A stretch of DNA of 64,000 bases from Paenibacillus durus. GTDB taxonomy: Bacteria; Bacillota; Bacilli; Paenibacillales; Paenibacillaceae. Below are positions 35,037 through 44,446 of this stretch, piece by piece. Numbering within the stretch: the first letter of the stretch is position 1; every line of letters starts with the position of its first letter. A model generated the notes under the pieces. That model ran no database searches. It saw only the letters and a list, made by a program, of their open reading frames with translations, and was not told where the DNA came from. The stretch is taken from contig NZ_CP009288.1 of the NCBI RefSeq assembly GCF_000756615.1, positions 4,216,001-4,280,000 on the forward strand, given 5' to 3'. The position numbers and the translations under genes are program-made.

Positions 35037-35082
35037 CTTCAATATTAGCGGAATTAATGAGCTTAAAGGTGATGATTGCAAT

Positions 35083-35910
35083 ATGATTAAGTCTCCACTT
35101 CGATATCCTGGTGCTAAGAAAAAAGTTTTGAATCGGTTTACTCAATTTTGGGAAATTCCACATATACAATATAGAGATGTTTTCGTTGGAGGAGGGTCTA
35201 CCTTTTTTGGGAAACCAAGTTGCCAAAATAACTGGTTAAATGACTATGATGAAGAAATTGCAGCCTTTTTCATATCGATGAGAGACTATCCCAACGAGCT
35301 GTGTAACTTAGTTATGTCTACAAAACCAACAGTAGAATTATGGAGACAAATAAAGGAAGAGGAAATTACAACAGTTCTTGAAAAAGGATTTAGAACTTTG
35401 TTTTTGAATCGAACCTCGTTTAGTGGAATCCTGAAAGGAAATCCTATTGGCGGGATAGAGCAAAAAAGTATTTACACCATTGACTGTCGTTGGAACCCAA
35501 CTTCACTATGTAAACAAATTCATTTATGTAGTGAAATGCTACAGGGGGTTAAAATAACCGCCTTGGACTTTTCCGATATCATTCAAGAACCTGGTGAAGA
35601 TGTCCTACTCTATCTTGACCCTCCGTATTATCATAAAGGGAATTTACTATATCGTCAGGTAATGACACCAGACGATCATGTGAGACTATCCAATTTACTA
35701 CGGGATACAGAGCATAATTTTTTTATAACATATGATGATTGTCCGGAGATTAGGGACCTTTACGAAGAATGGGCTTATTTATATCCTGCATCTTGGTTCT
35801 ATAGTAGTTCTAATAAAAAAGCTAGAGAAGTTGGTAAAGAGTTATTTATTTCTAACTTTAGAATTCCTGAGCAGATCGTATGTGACTTTGGCATGGGGAG
35901 AGAAAACTAA
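35083..35910 (+). CDS. D12-class (Dam-like) adenine-specific DNA methyltransferase
   Basis: The ATG at 35083 with AAAGGTGAT upstream starts a 275-residue protein of normal Dam length (MIKSPLRYPGAKKKVLNRF). The SAM-binding motif I RYPGAKKK is at residues 6-13, RDVFVGGGS follows, and catalytic motif IV is LYLDPPYYHKGN (about residue 180). It methylates the N6 of adenine in double-stranded DNA, with GATC-like specificity common in the family but not deducible here. Its stop overlaps the start of the methylase-nuclease gene (TAATG), showing a coupled unit. Low GC content, unlike the surrounding element, indicates acquired cargo. Confidence 0.88.
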   Translation: MIKSPLRYPGAKKKVLNRFTQFWEIPHIQYRDVFVGGGSTFFGKPSCQNNWLNDYDEEIAAFFISMRDYPNELCNLVMSTKPTVELWRQIKEEEITTVLEKGFRTLFLNRTSFSGILKGNPIGGIEQKSIYTIDCRWNPTSLCKQIHLCSEMLQGVKITALDFSDIIQEPGEDVLLYLDPPYYHKGNLLYRQVMTPDDHVRLSNLLRDTEHNFFITYDDCPEIRDLYEEWAYLYPASWFYSSSNKKAREVGKELFISNFRIPEQIVCDFGMGREN

Positions 35911-38900
35911 TGGATTTATCCAATTTAATTGATCTTATTGAGCAAGAAATCAAAGAAGTAGGAAGAACAGCCAAAACTGAAGAAGATGTTCGGCTTGGGT
36001 GTGAAAGTATTCTTAAAAATCGCTTACCTTATATAGGAATCCACTACGATGCCAGATATGAAGTTACAGTAAGCAATGGCCGCATAGATGCAATGTTTCA
36101 TCATTTAATCACTGAATACAAGGAGCCAGGAAAACTAGCAACGAGAAATGGATATGATCGAGCAGTAGAGCAGGCTTTACAATATATTGAGAATCTTGCT
36201 ATAGAAAACTTGGAACCAGCATTTAAATATATTGCAGTATTATTAGATGGAAGAAATATTGGTTTCGTAAGATTCAATGAGTTAAACAATAAAGTTATAT
36301 CCCCTATGCTACCTATTAACTTTGAATCAGTTCGTTTACTACTAAAATATTTACGATCTCTCAACTATAAGGCTTTAACAACACCTAATGTGTTAACTGA
36401 TTTTGGACCTCAAAGCAAAATAACCAGTAAAGTTATAAATGCTTTATGGGCGCGTTTTCAGGCACATCAGGATACACGTACCTCTATGTACTTCACTGAG
36501 TGGCGCAGATTATTTGGACAAGTATCAGGTTTCGGTCATTCTGCTGGCCCCGAACAAGAGGTTAATACTATTGCCAAGCAACTAGGGATAGATATTAAAA
36601 ATAAACCCGCTGAGTTCATCTTTGTACTCCATACTTACTACTCTATATTAATTAAATTAATTGCTGTCTTTATTATGGAGAACGTTAAAGAAAAAAACGG
36701 GATATATAATTTATTTAAAACCTCATCGCTAGAGGATAAAAGATCTATGATTAAATCGATGGAAGACGGAACTATTTTTAGAAGATTGGGAATTACAAAT
36801 TTCTTAGAGGGAGATTTTTTTGCATGGTATCTTAATGAATGGGATGAAAGCTCTGCCGCGGCAATATTAGAGATGCAAGAATGCCTCTGTGACTATGAAC
36901 CGTCTACTCCATCTCTTATGCCTGAATCTGTGCGCGATTTATTAAAAACATTGTATGAACGGTTGTTACCAAAACAAATTCGGCATGACTTAGGGGAGTT
37001 TTACACCCCAGATTGGCTCGCACAATACACTATCAATTCTTCAGGATTTCAATCTTCTGATAAAATACTTGATCCCACATGTGGTTCGGGAACTTTTTTA
37101 GTTCTTTGCATTAAAGAAAAAATAAATCAATTGCAAAATTCAATGACCCCAGAGGATCTTTTAAATCATATTTTATCCCATGTTTACGGATTTGACTTAA
37201 ATCCACTAGCTGTAATCGCAAGCAGAACTAATTACTTACTTGCGCTGGGAGACTTATTAGAATATGCAAATGGCGATATTGAAATTCCGGTCTATCTTAG
37301 TGACGCAATTCTTTCACCCCAAAGACAAGATAAAGGGTATACCTACCGAATTGAAACTTCTATGGGACCAATTGAATTGGCTATCCCAGATCAAGTTGTT
37401 TCAAATGGCTTCTTAGGAACAATACTTATTCAAATAGAAGAGCTAATTATTCAAACAGCTGAGCAGTTTTGCACACAAGCACAAGCTAGAAAGCATCTTC
37501 GAGAAGTTTTAATAGGGCTTGGACTATCCGAGAGCATATCTGACATTGTAAAATTATATGATGATATTATGGAACTGGAAAAAAAGAATTGGAATAGAAT
37601 TTGGTGTAGAATAATTAAAAATCACTTTAGTTCCGCCACCTTAAACAATTTCGATGTTATTGTAGGGAACCCTCCTTGGTTACGCTGGACCAATCTACCT
37701 GAGATATATAGAAACTCTATTAAGGAATTTTGTGTAAATTTTGGTCTTTTTTCTAAAGATAGATTTGTTGGTGGTATTGAGACCGATATCTCAACAGTTA
37801 TTTTATATGCTACTGCAGAGAAATGGCTAAAACAAAATGGGAAATTAGCTTTTTTAATAACAAGGACTGTCTTCAAAACAGAATCATCAGAAGGATTCCG
37901 TAAATTCGAGATTCCTTCTGATCGTAAAACAAAGTTCAAGGTTATAAAAGTAGAGGATTTTACAAGTATAAAACCTTTCGAAGGAGCAACTAACAAACCA
38001 ACATTGATTCTGCTTGAAAAAGGAAATAGTTATACAAAGTATCCCCTTCCCTGGATTGTTTGGAACAAAAAAAATAAAAATCGCATCACAGATGATTATT
38101 CACTCCAAATGGCCCTTGAAGCTACACGTAGAACTGAAATGTCCGCATACCCTATATATGCAGATGGTGGTCCATGGCTAACAGTAACTCCTGAGCATAT
38201 TAATCAATGTGTACAATTGATTAATAGTGAGGGGGAACATAATTATCCGGCTAGAAAAGGAATTTGTACAGATAGAAATGGTATTTATTATGGAACTGTT
38301 CTTGAAAAGAGAGGGCAACATGACGTAGTATTCGAGAATAATCCTTCACTTGGCAGAACTGCTGGTATTCCCATTATACGTTCAGTTTTGGAAAAGGATT
38401 TAGTGTACCCTATTGCTAGAGGAAGAGAAGTATCGGCATTTTCTTGGGAGTTTGGGAATATTTACGGAGTAGTTCCTCAAGAGAAAATGGATGGCTTTCC
38501 AGAAGATATTATGAGATTAAAATATAATAAAACATTACGTTTCTTTAGAGAATTTGAAAATAACAATGTCCATCATTTAACAACACGTGGCAGCTTTCGA
38601 CGCTACCAAGCAATGCGTAATGCGCCATTTTACTCATCCTGGAACGTTGGGGAGTATACGTTTGCACCGTATAAAGTAGCTTGGTCCGAAATATCGGGAA
38701 GCTTTAGAGCATGTGTATTATCTAGTATCAAAAGTTCTTACTGGGATCATCAGAGAATTGTAATACCGGATCACAAATTATATTTTGTACCTCTTTTTTC
38801 TGAAATAGAAGCCCATTATCTTTGCGCCTTATTAAATGCCCCTCAAGTGGAAGGTTTTGTTTTAGGATACGCTGAAACTACACAAATTGGAACGCACGTT

Positions 38901-39050
38901 ACAGAATATCTTAAGTTACCAGATTTCGATGAGTCAAATAACTTTCATCAAAAATTAGCTGAATTATCTTTAAATGCTCATCACAATAATAATCTTGTGC
39001 AAATCACACGAGAAAAGATTGCTACTCTATTACCTCAGATACTAAATTAA
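35910..39050 (+). CDS. Type IIG-like methylase-nuclease (Eco57I/N6_Mtase family)
   Basis: 1046 residues. The N-terminal domain contains D60 in NGRIDAMF and E69-Y-K71 in ITEYKEPGK, fitting a PD-(D/E)XK nuclease. The methylase domain begins LGEFYTPDWLAQY (about 360), with motif I DPTCGSGTF (about 390) and motif IV VGNPPWLRW (about 583). The C-terminal ~350 residues (HDVVFENNPSLGRTAGIPII, FRRYQAMRNAPFYSSWNVGE) resemble target-recognition regions of type IIG enzymes. It should both modify and cut foreign DNA at one site. The upstream D12 methyltransferase may modify the second strand. The genes overlap and share a LexA-like controlled promoter candidate. Confidence 0.85.
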   Translation: MDLSNLIDLIEQEIKEVGRTAKTEEDVRLGCESILKNRLPYIGIHYDARYEVTVSNGRIDAMFHHLITEYKEPGKLATRNGYDRAVEQALQYIENLAIENLEPAFKYIAVLLDGRNIGFVRFNELNNKVISPMLPINFESVRLLLKYLRSLNYKALTTPNVLTDFGPQSKITSKVINALWARFQAHQDTRTSMYFTEWRRLFGQVSGFGHSAGPEQEVNTIAKQLGIDIKNKPAEFIFVLHTYYSILIKLIAVFIMENVKEKNGIYNLFKTSSLEDKRSMIKSMEDGTIFRRLGITNFLEGDFFAWYLNEWDESSAAAILEMQECLCDYEPSTPSLMPESVRDLLKTLYERLLPKQIRHDLGEFYTPDWLAQYTINSSGFQSSDKILDPTCGSGTFLVLCIKEKINQLQNSMTPEDLLNHILSHVYGFDLNPLAVIASRTNYLLALGDLLEYANGDIEIPVYLSDAILSPQRQDKGYTYRIETSMGPIELAIPDQVVSNGFLGTILIQIEELIIQTAEQFCTQAQARKHLREVLIGLGLSESISDIVKLYDDIMELEKKNWNRIWCRIIKNHFSSATLNNFDVIVGNPPWLRWTNLPEIYRNSIKEFCVNFGLFSKDRFVGGIETDISTVILYATAEKWLKQNGKLAFLITRTVFKTESSEGFRKFEIPSDRKTKFKVIKVEDFTSIKPFEGATNKPTLILLEKGNSYTKYPLPWIVWNKKNKNRITDDYSLQMALEATRRTEMSAYPIYADGGPWLTVTPEHINQCVQLINSEGEHNYPARKGICTDRNGIYYGTVLEKRGQHDVVFENNPSLGRTAGIPIIRSVLEKDLVYPIARGREVSAFSWEFGNIYGVVPQEKMDGFPEDIMRLKYNKTLRFFREFENNNVHHLTTRGSFRRYQAMRNAPFYSSWNVGEYTFAPYKVAWSEISGSFRACVLSSIKSSYWDHQRIVIPDHKLYFVPLFSEIEAHYLCALLNAPQVEGFVLGYAETTQIGTHVTEYLKLPDFDESNNFHQKLAELSLNAHHNNNLVQITREKIATLLPQILN

Positions 39051-39059
39051 AATTGATTC

Positions 39060-39101
39060 TTTATAAAGTAGCTGGATAAACTCGTCCAGCTACTTTATAA
39101 A
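39060..39101. terminator. Perfect bidirectional terminator between two convergent defence units
   Basis: TTTATAAAGTAGCTGGA (39060-39076) pairs perfectly over 17 bases with TCCAGCTACTTTATAAA (39085-39101). It ends both the restriction-modification unit and the minus-strand defence operon. Confidence 0.85.
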
Positions 39102-39127
39102 CTTTCCTCAATCGTTTCCCCTAAAAA

Positions 39128-41080
39128 TTAACAATACACAAAATCGAAGAACTTTTCTTTCCCTTTCGTTTTACAGTATTCCCCGAGAGCTTGATCAATA
39201 ACACTAGCAGTTTGTTCGTCACCGTTCAAATGAATATATAATTTATTTTTAGCTCTGCTCGCAGCAACATAAACAATTCTAGTAAACTCTTCATATGAAT
39301 TTTTAGATTCATCGGAAGATTTTCCAAATATCAAAGGGTTGCATAGAATGTTCAAGGGTGTACATTCTTTAGAATCTAACCTAGCAGCAGGTTCAATATT
39401 AATGAGTACGTTATCAAACTCTGCTCCTTTAGCTTTGTGTATTGTCATGAAGTTACTATTTGAAGAAAAAATTTCGTTTGTAATCTTTTTGGATGTTGAG
39501 TATTGTAATTTATCAATATGTCTATAAATACCCTCAAAGTAATCGTCATCCCCTACTACAGGATATCTAAAAGAAAGACCTTTTGTAGGAATGTCTAATT
39601 CATTAATTAAGTTATTTATCTTAATTATCAAATCTTTTAACAATATTGTTTCATCAATATAACCAGTTACCTTCTCCCAAAAAATAAACACCTTCTTCAG
39701 TAACTGCTCATTCTTTTTGTTAAAGCTGCGAAGCGAAGGCTCTATGTCGAAGTATTTTTCGAAAATTTTGAATGCACTTGGGATACATTTTCTATTAAAA
39801 GCATCTTCAAGCTCATTAATTGCAATCATCGACTCTATCCATGCTTCTCTCTTAGCCTGGAGCTCATTTTCTAAATTTCTTCGAAGTTGAAAGGAGTAAG
39901 CATTTATAATGTCGGTGATTAATTTCCTTTGTTCCTCTGTAACATTACTGATATATTTTAATACCTCAGACCATTTTCTGCATAAAATTACTGAGTCCTT
40001 TTCAAGAATTTCGTTTAAAGGCTTGGAAAAAGTAGTTTTGTTCTCTTGCATCAAAAACGTAACTTTATGCTTATTTTCAAAATTCAATTCACAAGTCTGT
40101 TCATTTAATGCTTCATCTTCCTGACGCAAATAGTTAATTAAATCAATAATATTTTGTGTACTTCTTCTGTTTCCTTTAATCACAAAATCCTGGACAGGCA
40201 GAGTTGAATCTAAAGTAAAATTATGAAATTCTTTATAATCAGCTCCTTGAAAAGAGTATATTGATTGTGCCACATCTCCTATAACAGCCACAATGCACTC
40301 TTTCTCTGAAAGAACTTTAACAATCTTATTTTGAATAGGATTCGTATCCTGATATTCATCAATCAAAATATAAGGAAACTCACATCTAATAAGATGTGTA
40401 GCAAGTTTGTATTGAGTTAGGATTCTATAACCGAAATATAGTATTTCGTCAAACGACAGTCTTCCTGCTTCACCCCAAATATAGCTTTTCACAGCTAAAG
40501 CTACTTCTGGGGTCATACTTTCAGCATATTTTAAATCACTTTTCGAATTTCCAATATCATTTCTAGAATTTAATTTAGTAATATCAACCTGAACATCTGC
40601 CATCTTGGTTCGGGATAATTGAGTGTATAAACTGGACGGTATTAGTGGATATCTTTTTCCTAGATAATCATAAATGTCCTCTTTTTTATGACCACTCAAC
40701 ACAGAAAATCCTTCCTGTACCGAAGAGATTACTTTATTAGCATTAATCAATAAGCCAAATTCTTCTTTAATAATTCTCTTGAGTTGTATTTGATTAGGCT
40801 TTATAACGTATTCATTAATAAATGAATGTATAGTAGAGACAACTACATTTGTGTTAAATGAACCTAATCTGTTTTGTATTTGTTCGACGGCAACATTTGT
40901 ATATGTAATACAAAGAATTTTCCTGAAGCTACTTTTTAATTTGCTGCTGTGCTGAACTAACTGTTTAATATTTTCAACCAGTAAATGAGTTTTCCCAGCC
41001 CCTGGTCCGGCATATATTTTTAAGTGTCTGTTATTATTATAGATTTTTAGATCTTCTGATGAACTTATTTCTTGAGCCAT
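39128..41080 (-). CDS. UvrD/PcrA-type superfamily 1 helicase (GajB-like), last gene of the defence operon
   Basis: 650 residues with a complete set of superfamily 1A motifs: Walker A KIYAGPGAGKTHLL (about 21-34), Ia ITYTNVAVEQIQNRL, II YILIDEYQDTNP (about 236-247), III VIGDVAQSIYSFQG, IV VIKGNRRSTQNII, V MTIHKAKGAEFDNVLI (about 545-560) and VI RIVYVAASRAKNKLYI. The start overlaps the OLD-type gene by 16 nt. Pairing of a class 2 OLD nuclease with a UvrD-like helicase is the Gabija arrangement, but GajB is about 490 residues, so this version carries an extra middle region (about 350-520). It probably unwinds DNA or DNA ends for the nuclease partner. Confidence 0.88.
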   Translation of the reverse strand: MAQEISSSEDLKIYNNNRHLKIYAGPGAGKTHLLVENIKQLVQHSSKLKSSFRKILCITYTNVAVEQIQNRLGSFNTNVVVSTIHSFINEYVIKPNQIQLKRIIKEEFGLLINANKVISSVQEGFSVLSGHKKEDIYDYLGKRYPLIPSSLYTQLSRTKMADVQVDITKLNSRNDIGNSKSDLKYAESMTPEVALAVKSYIWGEAGRLSFDEILYFGYRILTQYKLATHLIRCEFPYILIDEYQDTNPIQNKIVKVLSEKECIVAVIGDVAQSIYSFQGADYKEFHNFTLDSTLPVQDFVIKGNRRSTQNIIDLINYLRQEDEALNEQTCELNFENKHKVTFLMQENKTTFSKPLNEILEKDSVILCRKWSEVLKYISNVTEEQRKLITDIINAYSFQLRRNLENELQAKREAWIESMIAINELEDAFNRKCIPSAFKIFEKYFDIEPSLRSFNKKNEQLLKKVFIFWEKVTGYIDETILLKDLIIKINNLINELDIPTKGLSFRYPVVGDDDYFEGIYRHIDKLQYSTSKKITNEIFSSNSNFMTIHKAKGAEFDNVLINIEPAARLDSKECTPLNILCNPLIFGKSSDESKNSYEEFTRIVYVAASRAKNKLYIHLNGDEQTASVIDQALGEYCKTKGKEKFFDFVYC

Positions 41081-43140
41081 TCTAATCCCTCCCTTATATA
41101 CTCAGGAACGATTAAATCGTCAATGATATAGTGTGGATCTGCATCTGAGTCCTCCAAGGTATTCTTAGAAAGAATATTTAATGCAAGATCGCCCTTTTTA
41201 TTTTCCGCATAACTTAGAAATAGATTAGCAAAAAAGAGCTTTTCTATATTTACTTTTGTCTCTTCATCATCTGTACTATTATAGTGATTAATGTATGGCT
41301 CAATAAAACTACTAATTTTCTTCCTAGTCTTTGCATTAGAGATTTGATCCAGATTCTCATTCCACTCTTCTATCGACATTTCAAGTGCTTGGATAAATGG
41401 ATGTAGACTTTCTGGAGTAACATACTTAAGCAAGGTTTTTACAACATCAAAGTTTGTAAAATTATCCAAAAATAATTCGTTTTCAAATGTTGAACCCAGA
41501 TGCTTCTGAGTTTTAACTAATATATTCTCACTGTTCAAGAACTCTTCTGCCACCGGTTTCATTGAAATTAAATGTTTCTGATACATCGATAATTCATTAA
41601 ATTTATCTTCATCATTAAAATACTTAAAATCACAATCTCTAAAACATAACACTCGAATATTTGTTTCCAAGAACAATGGGAGAAAGTGTTTGAAATTAAT
41701 GCCACCAACTTCTACTACTGAGATGTGATTTGCCTCAATTTCATAATCAATTCCACATTTGCTTGCAAATGCGGACATCAGCATTTTCTCTGCCAGTCCT
41801 TCCACCAAGATTACCTTGTACGCAAACAGCATGTCAGATCTTGTAACATCTAAAAATTTTGCTAGATGCGCTTTACTATTAACGTATTTCTCTTTAGCAT
41901 ATTTATTTTTTAAATTATCTGAAACAACCTTGTGTTCATTGACTTTAAAATTACGATAATATTTCAATGATATCATGTCGTCAATATTGGCAGCCGCAGT
42001 TATATTAGGTGAATGAGTAGTTACAAAAATTTGATTTTTAATGACTCTTCCATTATCAATATTTGTGCTATCTTGCTTTTCACCACTCTCTTGTTGCTTT
42101 GATATTTCATCGGCCTGCTTTAAATCACTTAAATACCTGAAGAGTTTATACTGCATAGCTGGATGTAAATGTGCTTCCGGCTCCTCTATTAACAACAAAT
42201 TGTAATCGTTATTAATTTTGAAGGCAATAATATTATAAATTTGAACAAGGTTGTTATAACCAAGTCCATTATTTTTCATCGGCATTTCATATCCTAACGT
42301 GGTATCTTGAAAAATGTATTGAAAGTATCGTTCAAATGATGAGTCATATACGAAGCTTGGAGTCAAAGAGTTATTCCCATTTTTAATTCCCACTCTGCCT
42401 TGATCAATTTCTATTAATGTTTTCATTTCATCAGTAATCTCCGCAAAGTTTACTCCCAATAATTGAGTTATATTAGATCTTAAATCGATCTTTCCCTCAT
42501 ATTTATCTAAGCGCTTCTTAACATATTTTTGGGTATGAGGAAGTAGCCCGTCAGTATTTCTATCAGCAGGTATGTAGTCGATATTAAATATGCTTTGAAC
42601 CTCATTTTTCTTAATGCTTTGATGAGAAGTTGTATTATAGTAGTTCCAGGAGAATTTCGAGATAAGTTTCTCTAGTGAGAGAAGAAAATCTTTTAGGTTA
42701 TCCTTGTTTTTCATTTCTTCTCTATAGTCATTTAGAAACTTTGGATCAAGCTCGTATTTAAGCAAAACTATCGCACTGATTAAATAATTTCCATCATCAG
42801 TTAACACATTTCCATCCTCATTATAGACAATAAAATTTTTAAATCGCAGAATTCCATCATCAAATCCATTTAAATCAAGCGAATGTTGAATGTAATAGTA
42901 AATCTCCACAGAAGGAGGCTCTGTTTTATACTTTTGTAAATCTTTATGAAGGTCATTTTTATTGAAGTCATGGACAGACCCTTCATTTTCAGATATATTA
43001 TCAAGCAAATTAATAACCTTCAACAAATTTGATTTACCTGAATTATTGGGACCGATAATTATATTTATCCCATCTTGAAATGCTATCTCCGTATCATCGA
43101 AATTTCGAAATCGTTTAATGTGCAACTTTTTCAAGTACAA
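41065..43140 (-). CDS. OLD-family ATPase with TOPRIM nuclease domain (GajA-like)
   Basis: About 691 residues. I prefer TTG 43140 (MYLKKLHIKRFRNFDDTEI) because GAGGTG lies six bases before it; the GTG at 43149 touches that site. Motifs: Walker A NIIIGPNNSGKSNLL (about 27-41), Walker B/D-loop LLLIEEPEAHLHPAMQ (about 316), and TOPRIM VILVEGLAEKMLM (about 440) and VLCFRDCDFK (about 498) with the D-x-D metal site. This is a class 2 OLD enzyme, a nicking nuclease controlled by nucleotide binding. It is about 110 residues longer than typical GajA, the excess lying mainly in the helical C-terminus. Coupled to the helicase downstream. Confidence 0.87.
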   Translation of the reverse strand: MYLKKLHIKRFRNFDDTEIAFQDGINIIIGPNNSGKSNLLKVINLLDNISENEGSVHDFNKNDLHKDLQKYKTEPPSVEIYYYIQHSLDLNGFDDGILRFKNFIVYNEDGNVLTDDGNYLISAIVLLKYELDPKFLNDYREEMKNKDNLKDFLLSLEKLISKFSWNYYNTTSHQSIKKNEVQSIFNIDYIPADRNTDGLLPHTQKYVKKRLDKYEGKIDLRSNITQLLGVNFAEITDEMKTLIEIDQGRVGIKNGNNSLTPSFVYDSSFERYFQYIFQDTTLGYEMPMKNNGLGYNNLVQIYNIIAFKINNDYNLLLIEEPEAHLHPAMQYKLFRYLSDLKQADEISKQQESGEKQDSTNIDNGRVIKNQIFVTTHSPNITAAANIDDMISLKYYRNFKVNEHKVVSDNLKNKYAKEKYVNSKAHLAKFLDVTRSDMLFAYKVILVEGLAEKMLMSAFASKCGIDYEIEANHISVVEVGGINFKHFLPLFLETNIRVLCFRDCDFKYFNDEDKFNELSMYQKHLISMKPVAEEFLNSENILVKTQKHLGSTFENELFLDNFTNFDVVKTLLKYVTPESLHPFIQALEMSIEEWNENLDQISNAKTRKKISSFIEPYINHYNSTDDEETKVNIEKLFFANLFLSYAENKKGDLALNILSKNTLEDSDADPHYIIDDLIVPEYIREGLEWLKK

Positions 43141-43260
43141 AGCGTTCACCTCATTACTTTATTTTATTACACTCCCAAGAATGAAAGTATCCCTTTGACA
43201 CTCTCAATAAATTGCAGAAAACTGTACATGCTCTAAAATTAATTGTTCCATATGACAATA

Positions 43261-43286
43261 GAGAAAGGCAATGAAGCACCTTTCTC
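43261..43286 (-). terminator. Hairpin between the first three and last two genes of the defence operon
   Basis: GAGAAAGG (43261-43268) pairs perfectly with CCTTTCTC (43279-43286); the minus strand continues TATTGTCATATGG without a strong T-run. It lies in the only sizeable gap (about 150 nt) of the operon and may attenuate transcription into the OLD/helicase genes. Confidence 0.45.
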
Positions 43287-43294
43287 CACAGAAG

Positions 43295-44443
43295 CTAAGA
43301 TTTGTTAATATATTCCTTATTTCCTTTAGTAACGTTATATGCAATTGTTTTGAATTCATCAAACTTCCCATAAAGAAAGCCTTGAACTTTATTTCTCGCT
43401 TTAGTCTTTGACTTAAAATTGAAATTTATTAATTTGTATACGAACTCTGAATCCGATGGAGGAATCGTTCCTCTTCCTGGAAAACCAAATTCAAAGATAC
43501 AATCTCCTTTTGAGTACAAGCTTTCGAAATTGTAGCTAGCCCTAACTGCTGATAAGATTAATGAACTATGGTACTGAGGGTCTTGCAGCAATTCCGTTTC
43601 ATGAATAGCCCTTCCTTTAAATTTCATATTTTCGATCTTACGTTCCATCCACTTTATATTGTCAGGAAGGGAGGCTTCAGCATCCACTGAAATCTCTATA
43701 TTTGTGAGTTTGAGGAATTCAAATGTACCAGATTTATCGAGAGGAGTATTTAAAAGATTAAGGAAAAACTTTACTCTAGTTGCATTATCAAAGTCAGCAA
43801 ATACTATTTTCTGTGTCTTATTGTTAGCCACAGAATTCCTAGTATAAAGAAAGTCTCTAATGAAATTTGTACATTTTTCATTTAAATCATGTGTCTCATC
43901 AGCCGTATGCTCCATAGCAATATTAAGTGTCTTCTTATCATCAGAAAGCTTTAATTCAATAGATCCATTATGTGAACTATGTTGTAAGTACATGTCTTTA
44001 GAATGATCAGTTCGTTCAATTTCGTAATTCAATACTAGATGATTAAGATCGCCATTTACAGGTGTCAAAGCACTTTGTCCAATTAGATCAAAGTTGCTTG
44101 AATATTGTGGTATAAAATCATTCAGCGAAATATTGATACCTTTTAGTACTTCAAATAATGTTTTATCTGAAGTCCACTCTAAATACCGATTTCTTCTCTT
44201 TGCATGGGATTCTTTTTCTTTCTGCTTTTCCAAAAGATTTTCAAACTCAAGAGGACTTAACAGTGACATGGTTATCAGCGGGACAGTTTCATCTCTATCG
44301 CTATGGCTAGTGTAAATCCCTTTTGATGAAAGAAAACTCTTTAAATCATTATCAGACAATATTTGTGTCGAAGCTACCAATGGTCGCAAATTGTCTCCAA
44401 AAGGAAGGATAGTATCAACATTAAGTTTAGAAGAATTATCCAT
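43295..44443 (-). CDS. Unknown defence-operon protein (possible GAPS4b-like partner)
   Basis: 382 residues, no signal peptide, no membrane segment, no recognised catalytic motif. The N-terminus reads ILPFGDNLRPLVASTQILSD, then LKSFLSSKGIYTSHSDRDET and VPLITMSLLSPLEFENLLEK, a HARP-like or helical recognition region. The middle is rich in beta strands (IELKLSDDKKTLNIAMEHTA) and the C-terminus is basic. It starts three bases after the upstream gene with AGGGGAGG eight bases before the ATG, so it works with it. From memory the N-terminal pattern resembles GAPS4b, the partner of a PD-(D/E)XK protein in a two-gene anti-phage system, but I could not verify this. Confidence 0.5.
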   Translation of the reverse strand: MDNSSKLNVDTILPFGDNLRPLVASTQILSDNDLKSFLSSKGIYTSHSDRDETVPLITMSLLSPLEFENLLEKQKEKESHAKRRNRYLEWTSDKTLFEVLKGINISLNDFIPQYSSNFDLIGQSALTPVNGDLNHLVLNYEIERTDHSKDMYLQHSSHNGSIELKLSDDKKTLNIAMEHTADETHDLNEKCTNFIRDFLYTRNSVANNKTQKIVFADFDNATRVKFFLNLLNTPLDKSGTFEFLKLTNIEISVDAEASLPDNIKWMERKIENMKFKGRAIHETELLQDPQYHSSLILSAVRASYNFESLYSKGDCIFEFGFPGRGTIPPSDSEFVYKLINFNFKSKTKARNKVQGFLYGKFDEFKTIAYNVTKGNKEYINKS

Positions 44444-44446
44444 ATG

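Larger units (their letters stand above)
34711..35082. other. Intergenic region before the restriction-modification genes
   Basis: No gene is supported. It contains a perfect palindrome with a -10-like core (34882-34898), AT-rich sequence, a promoter candidate (34985-35013) and a LexA-like box (35023-35036). The methyltransferase frame is open back to 34930, but that part lacks family similarity. Confidence 0.5.

Noticed and set aside
34930..35082. N-terminal extension of the D12 methyltransferase
   Set aside because: The extra 51 residues are unlike the family, cover the promoter and LexA-like box, and the ATG at 35083 has a good ribosome site.
35910..39050. BREX-type PglX
   Set aside because: The length and methylase motifs would allow it, but no BREX partner genes are present and the N-terminal nuclease signature fits a type IIG enzyme better.
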